From positions 32,912,766-32,976,765 of the forward strand of contig OX387184.1 in assembly GCA_947561395.2 (NCBI GenBank): a DNA stretch of 64,000 nucleotides, given 5' to 3'. This stretch comes from Buxus sempervirens. Its lineage: Eukaryota; Streptophyta; Magnoliopsida; Buxales; Buxaceae. Below, piece after piece: positions 21,931-33,839 of this stretch. Within the stretch, counting starts at the first letter, position 1, and the number at the start of each line of letters is the position of its first letter. The notes beneath the pieces were generated by a model. The model ran no database searches, was not told the DNA's origin, and saw only the letters and a program-made list of their open reading frames with translations. A program made the translations under genes and the position numbers.

Positions 21931-21940
21931 GTTTATATAG
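21931..21940 (-). promoter_or_regulatory. TATA box of the antisense DUF7745-like gene
   Basis: The - strand reads CTATATAAAC about 90 bp upstream of the ATG at 21838-21840, a normal plant TATA position allowing a short 5' UTR. Directly upstream lies the GCCCG repeat block (21975-22125). Confidence 0.6.
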
Positions 21941-21974
21941 AAAAATCGAAAATACAATAAAATCTGTATTTACA

Positions 21975-22125
21975 ATACGAGCACCGCCTGCCTATATGGA
22001 AAATGCGGGCACGCAAAATTACGGGCACTGCGTGCCCGCATTAAAATTACGGGCACCGCGTGCCCGCAATCAAAATACGGGCGTTGCGTGCCCGCATTAA
22101 CATTATGGGCACTGCTTGTTCGTAA
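21975..22125. repeat. GCCCG/CGGGC block (copy 2, promoter of the antisense gene)
   Basis: At least five GCCCGCA/TACGGGC arms separated by AT-rich spacers (ATTAAAATTA, ATCAAAATA). It is the same motif as in the leaders of A and B and in B's LTR U3 (27845-27965), where it also precedes a TATA box. Confidence 0.8.
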
Positions 22126-22352
22126 TATAAATATGGTTTTTTGGAAAAAATGCAAAAATTGGGGATTTTCAATTTTAATGCTTTCCCAAGCTTCACCTGT
22201 CCCTGCTTTAACATATATCATGCAAGAAAAGCAAGAAATAAAGAAGAAAAGAGCATAAATGAAGAAAAATGAATCAAATTTCTTTATATATATATATATA
22301 TATAGGGAAGTGTACATCATTTGTCAAATACAAGTACATGTGATATCCTAAT
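22126..22352. other. Short AT-rich spacer with a (TA)n microsatellite
   Basis: Lies between the two antisense genes. A TA run is at 22285-22304. On the - strand this would be the 3' flank of the PMD gene. No coding region is seen. Confidence 0.6.
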
Positions 22353-25229
22353 CTAATCTGTCTCTCCAGGTCTACCCCCACGGCCATGACCAAGTCCACG
22401 TCCTCTGCCTCGACCGCTGCCTAAAGGTCGCCAGCACTCAAAAACATTCACCACAAGACGACGAGCGGTACTACGGGTCATCCTGCTCAAAATAGACTGA
22501 ATATTATACCACATATATAAAGGCGCAAGGCCAGCAGTGGGATGATCAAGAGGAACGTACCCCGAGGTATCTACATCTCCCGCAGACTCTGCATCAGAAC
22601 CCGCAAGGACGTGCTCAGGCACAGGCTCGGCGGCAGGCTCTGCACTCCCACTGACCGTAGACTCGGAGACAGGAACAGACGCCCCAGGAGCATTAGCATC
22701 AGGCCCAGGCTCCACAGACTCAACAGAGACCTCATCTATTACTACAGCCTCCTCGGTAGGCTCCATCATAGCGGCATCCCCGGCCGACTCCATATCCATC
22801 TCAGCAGGTGCATCGGGAGCAGTCTCTGGTGCTGGAGCAGACTCTGGCATGTCCTCAGTAGTAGGGGCAGCAGTAGGTACAACCTCGGTCTCTATGTCAG
22901 GCTCGGCTGCAGGTACCTCTACTGATCCAGGAGGAGTCACGAGCTACATCAGTGACACAGAAAAGACCTCACCATGGGGATGTGTCTAATAAGGTGAAGA
23001 AGGACCGGCTGTGTCATCCTGAAAATAAGAAAAGGAATTTTAATCAGAACAGAATAAGAAAATATAAGAAGCAGAAATTGAAAAGGGTGAAAGAATTAAC
23101 CTGAGTATAAGATGGACCCGCCTGGTCCTGTACACCAGAAGGACCCGCCTGGCCCTGTGCCCTAGCAAGCTGTCCCCTGAGGTCGGCAATGGTAATAAGG
23201 AGGGTGTCCTGCTTAGCAGTAGCGGCATTTCGCTAGCGCTCTATATCAGCATACCGACCTCGAATCTCTGCCAACTGAGCCTCCTAAATTAGAAGAAGGG
23301 GTGTAAAAAATGCCAAGTCAAATAGAATATAAGAATGGAAGATCAAAGAGGGAAAGGCATACCGTGGTATCGTAGGCCCTGATCACTACCCCTCCTATCT
23401 CAGTAACTCCGCCACGGACAGGCATGGGTGGCATGAGGCACCCAACTGAAGCCTGCCTAAACCAGGCATCATAGTCACCCTCCTCCAACAAAGTCTCTGC
23501 CTCAGTCCAATCTAGGAACTGAGCAGGATCAATAGGCATAGAAGGAAAAGAAGGGGTAGTATCCGGAGGGATGACAGGAATCTGAGGCTCTCCAATGTTC
23601 TGATAAAAGAAGCGCTCGCCGCAATACCAAATGCTACCCATCTGACTGATAAAGAAATGGTAGCGCTGACACCTCTGGTCAAGGGCGAATGCATCATCTC
23701 TAGTAGCATGCAGGGCCAACACCTCATGAATGTCCTTCATCCGGAGAACAAACAGCTGAGAAAAAAAAAAGGAGTATTAGGCATGTGATTCAGGAAAGGG
23801 AAAAAGGAATAACTAAAGAAGCTTACCTTATTCCGATACAACCAATCAAGATGAGCCCGGGCAGATATAGGCCGACTCTTTTCAGAGTCGTGCTCCACAT
23901 GGTACCATCTATGAGCCATAGGATACGTCTCCTCTGGCATCGTAGAGGTAGGCGGAAGTAGGGAATATAAACCCTAGTAAAAAAACTGCAAAAGAAGAGA
24001 AAAAAAGGGTCAGAAGAATAAAAAAGGAAAAAAAGAGAAAGAAAGAATAGAGAAATAGGTATTTCACCTGCAAGAAGGGCTAGAAGAATCTGCACCCAAC
24101 TCCGGCTCCTCGAGAGGTAGAGAGGCCACTAACTGATCAGCGCAAGCTAGTCAAAATGGTGCCAAAAATAAGCGACCCCCAAGCGTACCTCCTCGCCCGT
24201 TGCAGCTGTCCCAATAAACTCAAAAAATGAGGACTGACAGAAGTTGTGTCCTCTAGGAAGAAACAGGAGCCCATCATGTAGAGGAAGACGAAGCGGAATG
24301 CAAAAGGAAAAGATGTATGACTGGAAGAAATCTGGCTGAGCTGTCTCCTCCGGAAGGTCTCTCTCAACCAAGTCAAAGACAATCTAGGTCTCCCTCTATC
24401 CCAGGCCTCCGGGGGCAACACCACATATCCAAGATAGGCAGCAATCTCTGCAGCATCTGGCATCACCATCTCAGGGATAATATCTCTAGTCATCCTAATC
24501 CCTGTGATGAGCGTGAAGTCAGACGGCCGGATCCCGATCTCAATATCTGGAAAATGGAAGCTCAGCGTCTCTGGGAAGAACCTCTCGAGCATCGTTGCAA
24601 TAAGAGCTCGATCTAAGCGCACATCCAGGATTGTGATGAAGAGGCCGAAACCATACAAGCCTAGCTCCCGGCGAAAGGATGAACTGCAGTCTCCGATAAA
24701 TATAATGAAGCTGGCCCAGCTCCCTCGGTAATGAGACAAGGGATACACTAAAGGGATATCCGCCCTAATACAGGCTGAGGGATGAGTCCTTAGGCCGTGT
24801 AGCAAGTCGGTATCCCTAATCTGTGCCGCGATAACCTCAGGGACCGCAACCCTAGTCTGAGCCTCCTCCCTGCCACGGCCTCCCCTGCGGCCTCCTCCAC
24901 GGCCCCCATCACGGCCTCCATCTCTGCCTCTAGCTCGTCGCTCGCCACAGCCTCTACCTCTGCCTGGAGCCTCAACCACCGGCTAAGGAAACAAGTTGAA
25001 AGAGAAAGGATCAGGGTGAAGGATGTTGAGAAGGAATTTTAATTCTAGAAAGGTTAGAGTATACCTCTGGGGATGCCTCACGTGAATCCCCAGAAGGAAG
25101 ATCTGGGATATTAGAATAAGAATCCTTTGCTGCCCCCGAAGAAGACGCCACATCAGTGGGATCCCTCCGAACCCTAGAAGAAGAGGGCTCATCTGCAGGA
25201 TCCCTAGGAGCCGAGCGAATACGGGCCAT
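22353..25229 (-). CDS. Plant mobile domain (PMD) gene, multi-exon
   Basis: Exon 1 starts at 25229 (MARIRSAPRDPADEPSSS). An intron at 24983-25064 (GAG|GTATAC ... CCTTAG) leads to an Arg/Gly-rich stretch and the PMD: YGFGLFITILDVRLDRALIA, MLERFFPETLSFHFPDIEIG, FTLITGI, YLGYVVLPPEAWDRGR and RRYAWGSLIFG. Later blocks carry ISARAHLDWLYRNK (to donor AAG|GTAAGC near 23826), then GSIWYCGERFFYQNIG (23757-23362), then a Gln/Leu-rich coil, and a Glu/Ala/Pro-rich end closing in SGRGRGRGLGHGRGG (22353-22940). PMD proteins such as MAIN/MAIL act in silencing and genome stability, and PMDs also occur in transposons. It is either a second antisense gene of element A or a stray host-type gene. At least two interruptions within the coding blocks make activity doubtful. 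Confidence 0.7.
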
Positions 25230-26178
25230 CTACGAGTTCAAATCAGGGAGATGATTTATTATTTTTGCAAATTTTATTGTTCTTATTTTAAATGGGCTTA
25301 ATTGTTTGCAGGAAGAGGAAAAGCTTTAGAAGATCCCGAACAAATCAGAAGTCAACTAAAGGAGTTTCTTTTTCTATCTTCAAAAATATCTTGAGAAAAT
25401 TTTATTTCATCTCTTTACCGTCTTTGCTTTAACCAAGAAAATATGAAAATCATATATAGGGAGTGTAGACTTCTTATATATTCTTTTTATAAGGAAAAAA
25501 GAAGAGGAAAAAAATGCGTGTTATTATTCTCAGATTTTGTCTTTTAAAGATGCCTAATCATATATTTTGCTTGGCTTCAAGAAAATCAAGGCAGGCCCAA
25601 GTTAATGCGAAGTTTGTACCAAAGCATACAAAGGTTCAACTCATCTTGGGGTAGTCAAAGCAAAATCAGAATTGAAGCATGACAGTATTTCAGGGCTAAA
25701 AGTTGGGGTTCGAAAGGGCACAAGTATCAAGAAAGGGACAAGGAAAGCAAAATCTGCATGTTAACAGTGCAAAATTAGATGGCATGACATTCAAGAGTTG
25801 ATCAAGGGAAATGTGACTCTAAATATCACTTTCAGGCAAAACTTCAGTATCCCTATTCCAAACAATGATATGCAGAAAGGAGATATCGCAAAGACCCAGA
25901 TTCATCTCCATTAGTCACCAACACAAAAGTAAATCATGATATTGCAAAACAAATCAAACAAGCATAGAGGATTTATTGTCACAGATATCAAGCATTAAAT
26001 TTTATGCAAGCATTCAAAGAATACAGGTATCAATTTCCAGATGAAGCAGAGAAATCAAATAATAAATCATGAGATCAATCAGGATTTGGGAACTTCTTAT
26101 GTAATCAAGAACAGATTGCATGTTTTAAAAAAGGGATCATAATTGAGCAAAAGTATGGAATCATTCATTCAAGGATTG
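25230..26178. other. Upstream flank of the PMD gene; no gene seen
   Basis: AT-rich sequence. On the - strand a TATA-like AATATATAAG lies near 25474-25483, about 250 bp upstream of the PMD start codon, and ...GAACTCGTAG (25230-25239) just before the ATG looks like a 3' splice site, so a leader intron is possible. Beyond 25520 I recognise nothing until the LTR of element B. Confidence 0.4.
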
Positions 26179-27180
26179 TGTATGCCGATGGACTGTTAGT
26201 CAAGAAAAGTCAATGGTCTGAGCATACCTGTTTAGGTTGAAATGAGGAATGGACTGTTAGTCAATTCAATGACTTCCTAATCATCACACGAGATAGGTTA
26301 AAAACAAAGAGTCGCCACCATTCTGTTTAGGTGTGAATGGACATCAAAATCATCAAATAAGCACAAAAAGGCAAATTTAGGGTAAAAATAACCCTATTAA
26401 AAAAACAACCAGAGGTGGGTAAGGGGATTAGGTTATGAACAGGGGAAGGTGTTATGCACCCTATTCATCCACACAAGGTGGTTGCCAGGTATTGTTCATG
26501 TTTTTCAAAGGAAAAAAGGCTTGCTAATCAAAACAAAAGTAAAAGAAAAATAAAAGAATGTATGGCTTTTTTCCATGTGAATGATCCAATTAATTCTGGA
26601 TCCTTCTTATGAAAACAAGAGCCATTTACTTGGGCTTCATGATTGACTGAAATCAAGATAAAGAAAACAAATCTAAAGTGAAAACTTAAAAAATCTGGCT
26701 TCAAGTTAAATTCTGGAAATCTAGAAAAAATATGATTTTTATAAAATATTATAGAATTGAACTTGAACAGTCCAGGACATAGATATAGCCCATATTTCAC
26801 ATTAGATCAAGAAATCAAAACCAAAAATACCCACGTTGATGAAGAACATCAAAAGGGGAGAACTTAGACCGTAGGGTCTTCTCTCAAAAATGAAAAATGA
26901 CTCAAAAACCACCTCATGAAACCCTAGAAGTTACTTTCAGGCTTTTGAATCCAGATCTATCATATAGATCATGATAGATTCAGGATCTTAGCTTAATATC
27001 ACAAAAATCGAGAAAACAGTTTTGTAGGTGCAAAAGTGGTGAAAAATCTCAAATGCAGGAGAAAAAGAGGATTTCATGCTATAAACAGTATGGATTCATA
27101 GGATTAATCCATATTCAACATAAAATCATTAAAACATTAGCAAGATATCAAAAGCGACCACATCTCACAGATTATAGCAT

Positions 27181-27475
27181 ATGGGGGTCTACCCTACGGA
27201 TCCACCTGTTCTCTTTTCCTCTAGCTCTCTCTTCACGTTTTACGGCTAGAGAGGATTCTTGAGGTACTTGGAGATAGGTTTGGTGATACAAACACAATCA
27301 AAGGCCTTATTCTAAAAGAAAAGAAAAGAACAGATTATGGGGTTCTATTCTAAGGATCCACCTGTTCTCCTTTCCCCTAGCTCTCTCTTCACGTTTTACT
27401 GCTAGAGAGGATTCTTGAGGTACTTGGAGGCAGATTTAGGAATACAAGTATAAGAAGGCCTTATTCTACAGCAAT
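27181..27475. repeat. Duplicated ~150-bp segment in B's LTR
   Basis: The words GGATCCACCTGTTCTC, CTAGCTCTCTCTTCACG and AGAGAGGATTCTTGAGGTAC occur in 27197-27275 and again in 27355-27431, with the flanking TACAA and AAGGCCTTATTCTA also repeated. It is a direct tandem duplication with few differences. Confidence 0.85.
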
Positions 27476-27530
27476 GGAGAAGATTAGATTATTTCTAGAA
27501 TTGAAAACAGAAAATAAAAGGGAAAAGGGA

Positions 27531-27540
27531 CTTACCTGGT
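27531..27540 (-). promoter_or_regulatory. Splice-donor-like site in B's LTR
   Basis: The - strand reads AAACCAG|GTAAGTCCC, an almost ideal plant 5' splice site about 95 bp downstream of the TATA box. It would pair well with the acceptor-like CCAG|GTACC before gag (33656). Confidence 0.55.
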
Positions 27541-27628
27541 TTGAGCAAGCAGAGCAGTAGGGATTCCTTTCTTCACTTGGAGCTCTTCAGACTTCAAATT
27601 AATGGCCTTTTGCTTGAGGAGAGGCCCT

Positions 27629-27640
27629 CTATTTATAGGC
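27629..27640 (-). promoter_or_regulatory. TATA box of B's LTR
   Basis: The - strand reads GCCTATAAATAGAGG, a strong plant TATA box that sets the LTR transcription start near 27600. Confidence 0.7.
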
Positions 27641-27844
27641 AAACCCAGGGGCATCGTTGGTCCAAGGGATATGCCAAGATAGAGTTTCAGATTGAATTAA
27701 AAACAGGGATAATGCCAATCCATTGCCAAATAGGATAAATAAGAGAATTCGAATAGATAAATAAGAGGATTCGCATCTCCCAGAGAGATATTTGGGTGCA
27801 GATAAGGCTCAGAAATCGAGAAAGGATAAATTTGCACAAAAACC

Positions 27845-27965
27845 CCCGTGCCCGTATATATATTACGGGCGTGTCTCGCCCGTATAGTTCATACGGGTAC
27901 AGCCTGCCCGTATATGAATTGCGGGCGCAACCAGCCCGCAAGTAAAATACGGGCAATGCATGTTT
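27845..27965. repeat. GCCCG/CGGGC block (copy 3, U3 of B's LTR)
   Basis: Arms such as GCCCGTAT and ATACGGGC alternate around AT-rich spacers about 200 bp upstream of the TATA box. Confidence 0.8.
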
Positions 27966-28058
27966 GATGAAATTTTATGCATTTTTGACCTGTTTCAAAT
28001 CCCAATTACATATTTTTAATTATTTTCTCATTTTGTAATGCAATTTGGGGTGTCTACA

Positions 28059-28075
28059 ACTGCCCCCTCTTTGCT
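28059..28075 (-). other. Polypurine tract of element B
   Basis: The - strand reads AGCAAAGAGGGGGCAGT directly before the LTR start TGTAGACACC. The matching tract of D is AAAGAGGGGCAGC at 42668-42680, so the group shares it. Confidence 0.8.
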
Positions 28076-30790
28076 AGTAATTAGAACTAATTACTAGCAG
28101 AGAGCAAAAAGACCCACAAATTGCACTTTTTGAGATTTTGTCTAACTAATTGCAATTTTCAAGGATTAAAAGGATGATTTTGGAAAAATAATTTGTGTGG
28201 AGGATTTGCTGAAAAGTCCTTAACCTTAAGGGGCAAATCCTCCTCTCTAGTCTCATTGAGCACTCGTGGCTATGAAGTGAGATTTGAGACAAATTTTAAA
28301 ACAAAATTGGATAAAGTGGCAATCCTTGCAATTTACAATTAATATAAACATTAATCTTCTGAAAAGTATAAAGAAAATGATGAAAAATGCAATTTTCTAG
28401 GGTCAAAAGTCAACAAAATGCAACCGGAAAAAGTTTGACTTTGCACAAAAATTGAATTTGGGTCTCTTCCTTTGTGGTTTTGGATTCAAATGGGTTAAGG
28501 ATCTCAAACCCAATGCTAAGAATTGAAAATTCCAATAAAATATTTCTCTCCTTCATGATTTATTAAAAATCGTGCGATTTTGGGGTGTCTACAACCTCTT
28601 TGCTGGAGTTGTAGCACAAAGAACAGACATGACTCAAAATTGCACGTTTGAAAGACATCTCATTAATTGAACTTGCTTTGGTCAAAGAAAGTAGTGATAA
28701 AAAAACATGGATTTGAAGATAGCCAATGAAACCCCTGCTTGAAGTCTAACGGGGTGGTGACTCTTCCTTATCTCAAATTTCTTGGAGCTCTCGTGGCTAT
28801 GAAAAGAAATCTGAGATAAACAAATTTTGAAAAGAAAATGGATTTAAAATTGACCTCTGCAAACTCAATTGCTTTTGATGTTTTTCACTTTACAGCTCAA
28901 AAATAAGGAATGAAATATTTCATTGAATTTTCTTGATTGATTTTCTTATTTGATTTACCTGGGTGGCATTTGATGCCCAAACTTGTGCTTGAATATTTTG
29001 CAACTTGCTTTTGCTTCTTCATCTTCTTGCTCTCTCCATAATGATGTATGTGCTCTTACTGCCCATAACCTGTTTTCATGCTTTTTAATTGCCCAAGTGA
29101 ATACCCTCTTCTTGATTGATGGATTTGAGAATCATAATCTGATGATCTAATCTCATGCCCTTACTACCCATGATCTCTTCTTCATTCCTTCTTACTGCCC
29201 CGGTAAAATCCTTCTTCATGATTGAAGAATTGGGAACCCTTGTTTAACGAAGAAAACATTCCACTGTTTCGAAGCTTCCTTTTTTTTCTTTTAAATCCAA
29301 GGACTAAGGCTTGACTGCTTCTTCCAGATGTTGTAATTCATTCCAATGAAAACCCAAAGGGAAAGACGCTGAGCATGCCCCAGTTTTGGTTGCTTGAAGA
29401 AGTATTTGCCCCTCAGCAGAGATGATCCTCTCTTTTTCTTTTTCTCTTTTTTTCTTTTTTCTCTTTCTTTCTTTCTTTATTTTTTTTCTTTTTTTTTCTT
29501 TTTTTTTTACCTTTGCAAAATGAAACCCCAATAAAAGAATGAAAATACAAAATAGGTTTTATACTAGTGGCCTCAGAATTCTCTAATGCTTGCAAACCCA
29601 ATGTTTTATGAAAAGACACAGATGCTCATCATAGGCCAAAGATATAGTTTTTTGCTTTTTGTGCCTTTTTTTTTTTGAAAAATGATCCAATCACTTATTA
29701 GTATATAGTCCAAAAGAATTAAAATCAAGTTGAATAATGAGAAGATTATTTCAGAAAATGAAGACCAAAATAAGCCTTCAGAACCTTTAGAATCATTCCC
29801 ATGACCATCAACTTGTCAATTGATGTTCCAGATATGACGACTCTTTCAATCTGACTATTTTGCCCAGTCTAGAAAGACATCTTCCTTCATCCAATTGAAG
29901 AGCAATTGTTTCTCCATTGTATCCATGATATGAGAATTTATGACTTCAACTTCAGCAATAATTTCCTAATGGTAGTTTTGATGGCCATCAACTTGTTCAC
30001 AGAAGCTTCATATCATAGTTCTGATTATATTGCTTCAGTCTTGAAAAGAGAATTTTCTTCAATCATTTGAAGAGTGACTGTATCTCAAAATAACCACCAA
30101 CATGAGGACTTCACCTGGATTTATGCCAATTCTGGCCTTTCTTCTCTGACGATTTCCTTCTTGTAGATAGCTGATTATTTGCCATGTAGCGCCCTTCCGA
30201 GTTTTCACTACATTTCCTTCATTTTTTCCTTTTTCTTTTTTTTTCTTCTTTTTTTTTTATCCTTCATCACCAGCAACTATGCAGTCCAAGCTACCTTAAT
30301 TCAAAATTTCTTAATCAAAGAGGACTTATGAATGGGACGAAACGAAGGCTTGGTGTTAGTTTAGAAAGAAAAGGAATAAAAGGCTCAAATACCCTTTGAT
30401 CAAATGGGTTAACTGAAATTGTAATTTTTAAGCCATTTCTTCCCTTAGAATGAATACAAAATTGCCCCCAGTAATGAAGTTCTTCCCTCACTTTGATTTC
30501 TTCATTTGAAACTTATTCTCTAGTATTGAACTTCTTTTTCCATTCTTCTTTTCACAATTTTGAAGACATTCTCAAAATATCCCATAGCATTTGATAACCT
30601 CTTTTTCTTCCTTCTTCCTTTTTCTTTTTTTTTCTCTTTTTTTTTCATTTCTTTGCCACCTTTTCTGAAAATATATTCAAAATCCCTTTTGAACTTCAAT
30701 AATTGTCCCTTCATTCCTTTTTTTATGCCTTAATAAATTTGCCCCAGTGTGGGGTTACAATTATCAGTTTAGGTTACTTGGAAAAATTTG
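28076..30790 (-). other. 3' untranslated part of element B
   Basis: No coding region. 29512-29700 and 30740-30790 match A's 3' UTR in reverse complement. A second LTR-start-like junction with a degraded polypurine tract lies at 28582-28607, and the words CTCGTGGCTATGAA with flanks recur at 28263 and 28791, so part of this region is an old duplication. Long polypyrimidine runs (29430-29510, 30220-30260, 30600-30650) are polypurine on the element's strand. Confidence 0.65.
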
Positions 30791-31988
30791 TCTAGCTCAA
30801 AGGGTCTAACTAGGGATTTCAAAATTTTTGGGGATATAAGAAAGAAAGGCCTCTTATAATTTTAAGAAAAAAATTGAATTTTCAGACTTGGTAAAGTTGT
30901 ACTACATGACTAGTTCAGGAAATTTTTCTCCTTTTTAAAAAAAAAAAAAATCAACTTCTATCAAGATAAAAGCATCTTCAAATAGAACCTCTGTTATGAA
31001 CAAGTTCTTCACCTTTTGATCAATCTTATGAATTTGGATTCTTTCCATCAAATGATGCGCAATTCTATTTCCAACAAAAAGGTTAGATTCTCCCATATTT
31101 TCAAGTGCAAAGCCCCAAAATTTCTTCAAACAATGTTATCAACTTCCCTTTGAACGAATCAACAAGTGATGTAATCCTTTCTGTATTCTAATGAAGAAAC
31201 TTCAAATCTTCTTCTATCTTTTCTGTTGAAGACTGTGGGTCATCTTTGGTTCCAAATGCCATAAGACTGGTCATTTCATAATTTTGCAGAATATTCTTCT
31301 CATGACACTTCAAAGGATTTGAATTTTCTTATAAAATGTCTTTTTCTTAGATTTTAGTCTCAAAATTGAGCCCAATGTCGAAGTCATATTCAACTTAATG
31401 AAATTCAATGGGAGGTATAACTCATAAGTAAAAAGGATCTTGTAGAAAACTTTTTTCTTTTTTCTAGAAAAATGTTAAAGGGAAAAATCTTTTTTTTTTA
31501 AGAGCCTTTATTAAAATCACTTCCTGAGAATAATGCTCCTTAGGATCCTCAAGAAATGTGCATTCTTCTTATGGGGGTTTCTTTTCAAAGGACATGGGAG
31601 TTCGAAAACTGCCCCTGTTCTTAAAGGGAGAAGCTGACTTTTCTTTCTTTTTTGGAAAATATCTTTCTCCTACTGAGTGAGGCAAACCTCTCATTTCATG
31701 ATTTAGGATGATCTCCTTCTCTGGGTTGTTGTGCTTAGTCTTTGAAAGAAGTGACATTCCTTGATATGGAATCTGGATAGCAGCCCAGTCAATCAATGGA
31801 AGCTTAAACCTGGCAACAATCTTTTCTTTTGATTCTTGTTCTTTCTTTTCCTGGGATTATCCCTTTTCAATTGCCCCTGCTTCATTTTCTTCTTGTATGA
31901 AGAGTGATTCCATACCCATTGGACAGTCATTATAGTCCATACTAAATTCTTGTTCAACATCTAGTGCTAGGCCATTTGTTTGCTCAAA
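30791..31988 (-). pseudogene. Element B: gag-to-3'UTR junction region with a linker remnant
   Basis: From 31985 down to about 31570 the - strand resembles A's linker between protease and RT (LIDWAAIQIPYQG near 31800-31765; A has FIDWAAVEVPSG near 7160). Between about 30800 and 31560 nothing is recognised; this is where protease, RT, RNase H and integrase would have been expected after the linker. Confidence 0.5.
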
Positions 31989-33692
31989 CTACTCAAATGG
32001 AATTGTTTGCACCTCCTTTGCCCTTTCACCTGTCATTTCATTTTCTTTCAACTTCAGCTTAAGATCTGGTCCTGTGTGAGTCTCTTTCTCCACATGGCCC
32101 CATTCATCTTCTTTTTCAAAGTAAACTCGGATTGTGGTACCAACCGGAGCAATAATTTGAGAAGGGTCAAATCCTTTTTTCCCTGGAAAAATTGCCCTTA
32201 TTGCATTTGAGCTATCTGCCCCATTGTTATTGGTAAGTGGGATGGGTGTAACTGAATTGAATGATAAAGAATTATTATCCAACAAATCCTGGATTGCATG
32301 TTTTAGGGCCAAGCAACGATCTGTGGTATGCCCTGGAGTGCTCATATGATATTCACAGATTGCAGATGAATCATAATCCTTCCCCTTACTTGCATGAGGA
32401 TTTGGCAACCTCAAAGCCAGTTTAGAAAATTCCCTTCTCTTCCTTACTTCTATTTCCTCCTTCACAGGCTGTGCAAAAGGGACATTAATTTGGATAGGCA
32501 GCAAAGGAACTTGATGAGTTGGCTTGATAGGAGGTGGATGGGCATTGATTTGAAAGGGTTCCCTGGGAATTTGCACCATATTCACTTCTGCTTCTCTCCT
32601 TTCCTCAGATTTTTTCTTTCCATTACTATTTCCCTTGTTATGAGTGGAGTCTTGTTGACTGACCATGGCGGAATGATCAATTATCTTGCCGGATCTGATC
32701 CCATCCTCAATCAGGTCAGCCACTTGTACCAGGGCAGCAAAATTAGTGTTGGTATGACCCACCAAGTGACTGTAAAACGGCTGCCCCAGTGTGCTAATGA
32801 ATGTAGAAATCATTTCTGGTTCCGACATGGGTGGCCTGACCTGAGAGGCAGCCTCCCTCCATCTCTTGGCAAATTACCTTATGGTCTCATCATTTCTCTT
32901 CGTCATCCTCATCATGTCATACCTATCTAGTATAATCTCAGAGTTGAACTTGTATTGTGCCAAGAAGGCATCTGGCAAGTCCTTCCACCTTCTTATCCTT
33001 CCATGATCCAAGGTGGCAAACCACATCAAAGCAGCTCCAGTTAAGCTCCTCTGGAAGAGCTGAATTAGTATGCTGTCATCCCGGCCAAACTGGCATAAAG
33101 CCCCGTAGTATAACTTTAAATGGCTCATTGGGCAGCCAGTGCCATCGTATTTGTCCAGGTCTGGGCACTTAAACTTGGCCGGTAGGTTAACATCTAGGTA
33201 TAGGCATAAGTCTTCAAAGTTGGTGCCCCCAAAGTTATTAACTCCTTTCACCTCCCTCACTTCATCCTGGATCATCTCCAGCCTGTGCATGAATTTCCTT
33301 TCCATCTCATCCCTCATCCTCTCTTTTTCTTTTTCTTTTTCTGATTCAACCGTCTCCTCCCTGATCAATATAGGTTCCGAGGTGGGTTCAGAAATGGGTT
33401 CAGGAATAGGTTGAACCGGAGGTGGAATATTGATTTGAGGTGAAGGTGCTTGGTTGGAAGTGGAGGCTTGGTTTTGGGCTTGGACTTGTTGGGCCTGCAC
33501 CGCCAGTAAGTTTTCTAGCATTCGGGCAAGTCCTGCCACTTGCTCTTGCAGCAGGACAATGTTTTGACTAGGAACATCAGCTTCATTCTCAGTGGGATTC
33601 ATGGTGTGAGCTCTTGATCTGGTCACATGAGCTATGGTTGCAAATATATTGGTACCTGGCGAAATAAAAATAAAGAGAAATATTAGTACCAA
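31989..33692 (-). pseudogene. gag: Element B gag relic
   Basis: Close relative of A's gag: TRSRAHTMNPTENEADVPS, the EKEKEKE run, LTGAALMWFATLDHGRIRRW, ISTLGQPFYSHLVGHTNTNF, and the zinc-binding-like CEYHMSTPGHTTDRC (C-x2-H-x5-H-x4-C) followed by LALKHAIQDLLD. Beyond that the protein differs from A (SLSFNSVTPIPLTNNNGADS and a charged end) instead of running into a protease linker. Gag alone suits a non-autonomous element that supplies its own particle protein. It has only a few breaks and is better kept than A's pol. Confidence 0.85.
33650..33665 (-). promoter_or_regulatory. Splice-acceptor-like site before gag of B
   Basis: The - strand reads TTATTTCGCCAG|GTACCAAT, matching the site at 1260-1272 in A and 53310-53322 in D. 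Confidence 0.45.
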
Positions 33693-33839
33693 TTTAATCT
33701 CAGTTACATACCTATAAATGCATGTACGCAGGTTAGATGAACACGAGTTTGGATTTTTTTCTTTTTTATTTTTTTTAATTTGAGTTAAAACAATTGTTGG
33801 AATATTTTAGGGCTTCCAACAGGTCCCACAAAGAATGAG

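Larger units (their letters stand above)
26179..28058 (-). mobile_element. 3' LTR of element B
   Basis: On the - strand it starts TGTAGACACCCCAAATTG right after a polypurine tract, and is about 1.88 kb long. The far end is placed near 26179 because TGTATGCCGATGG...CAATTCAATGAC there resembles the 5' LTR end TGTGAGACATGG...CAATTCAATGAC at 38189-38217; the exact base is uncertain and no target duplication could be tested. U3 holds the GCCCG block, then a TATA box (27629-27640) and a donor-like site (27531-27540). Confidence 0.7.

Noticed and set aside
24137-24979. Gly/Arg-rich start of this frame as an RGG RNA-binding protein
   Set aside because: The rest of the frame is a plant mobile domain; the RG-rich part is a low-complexity tail.
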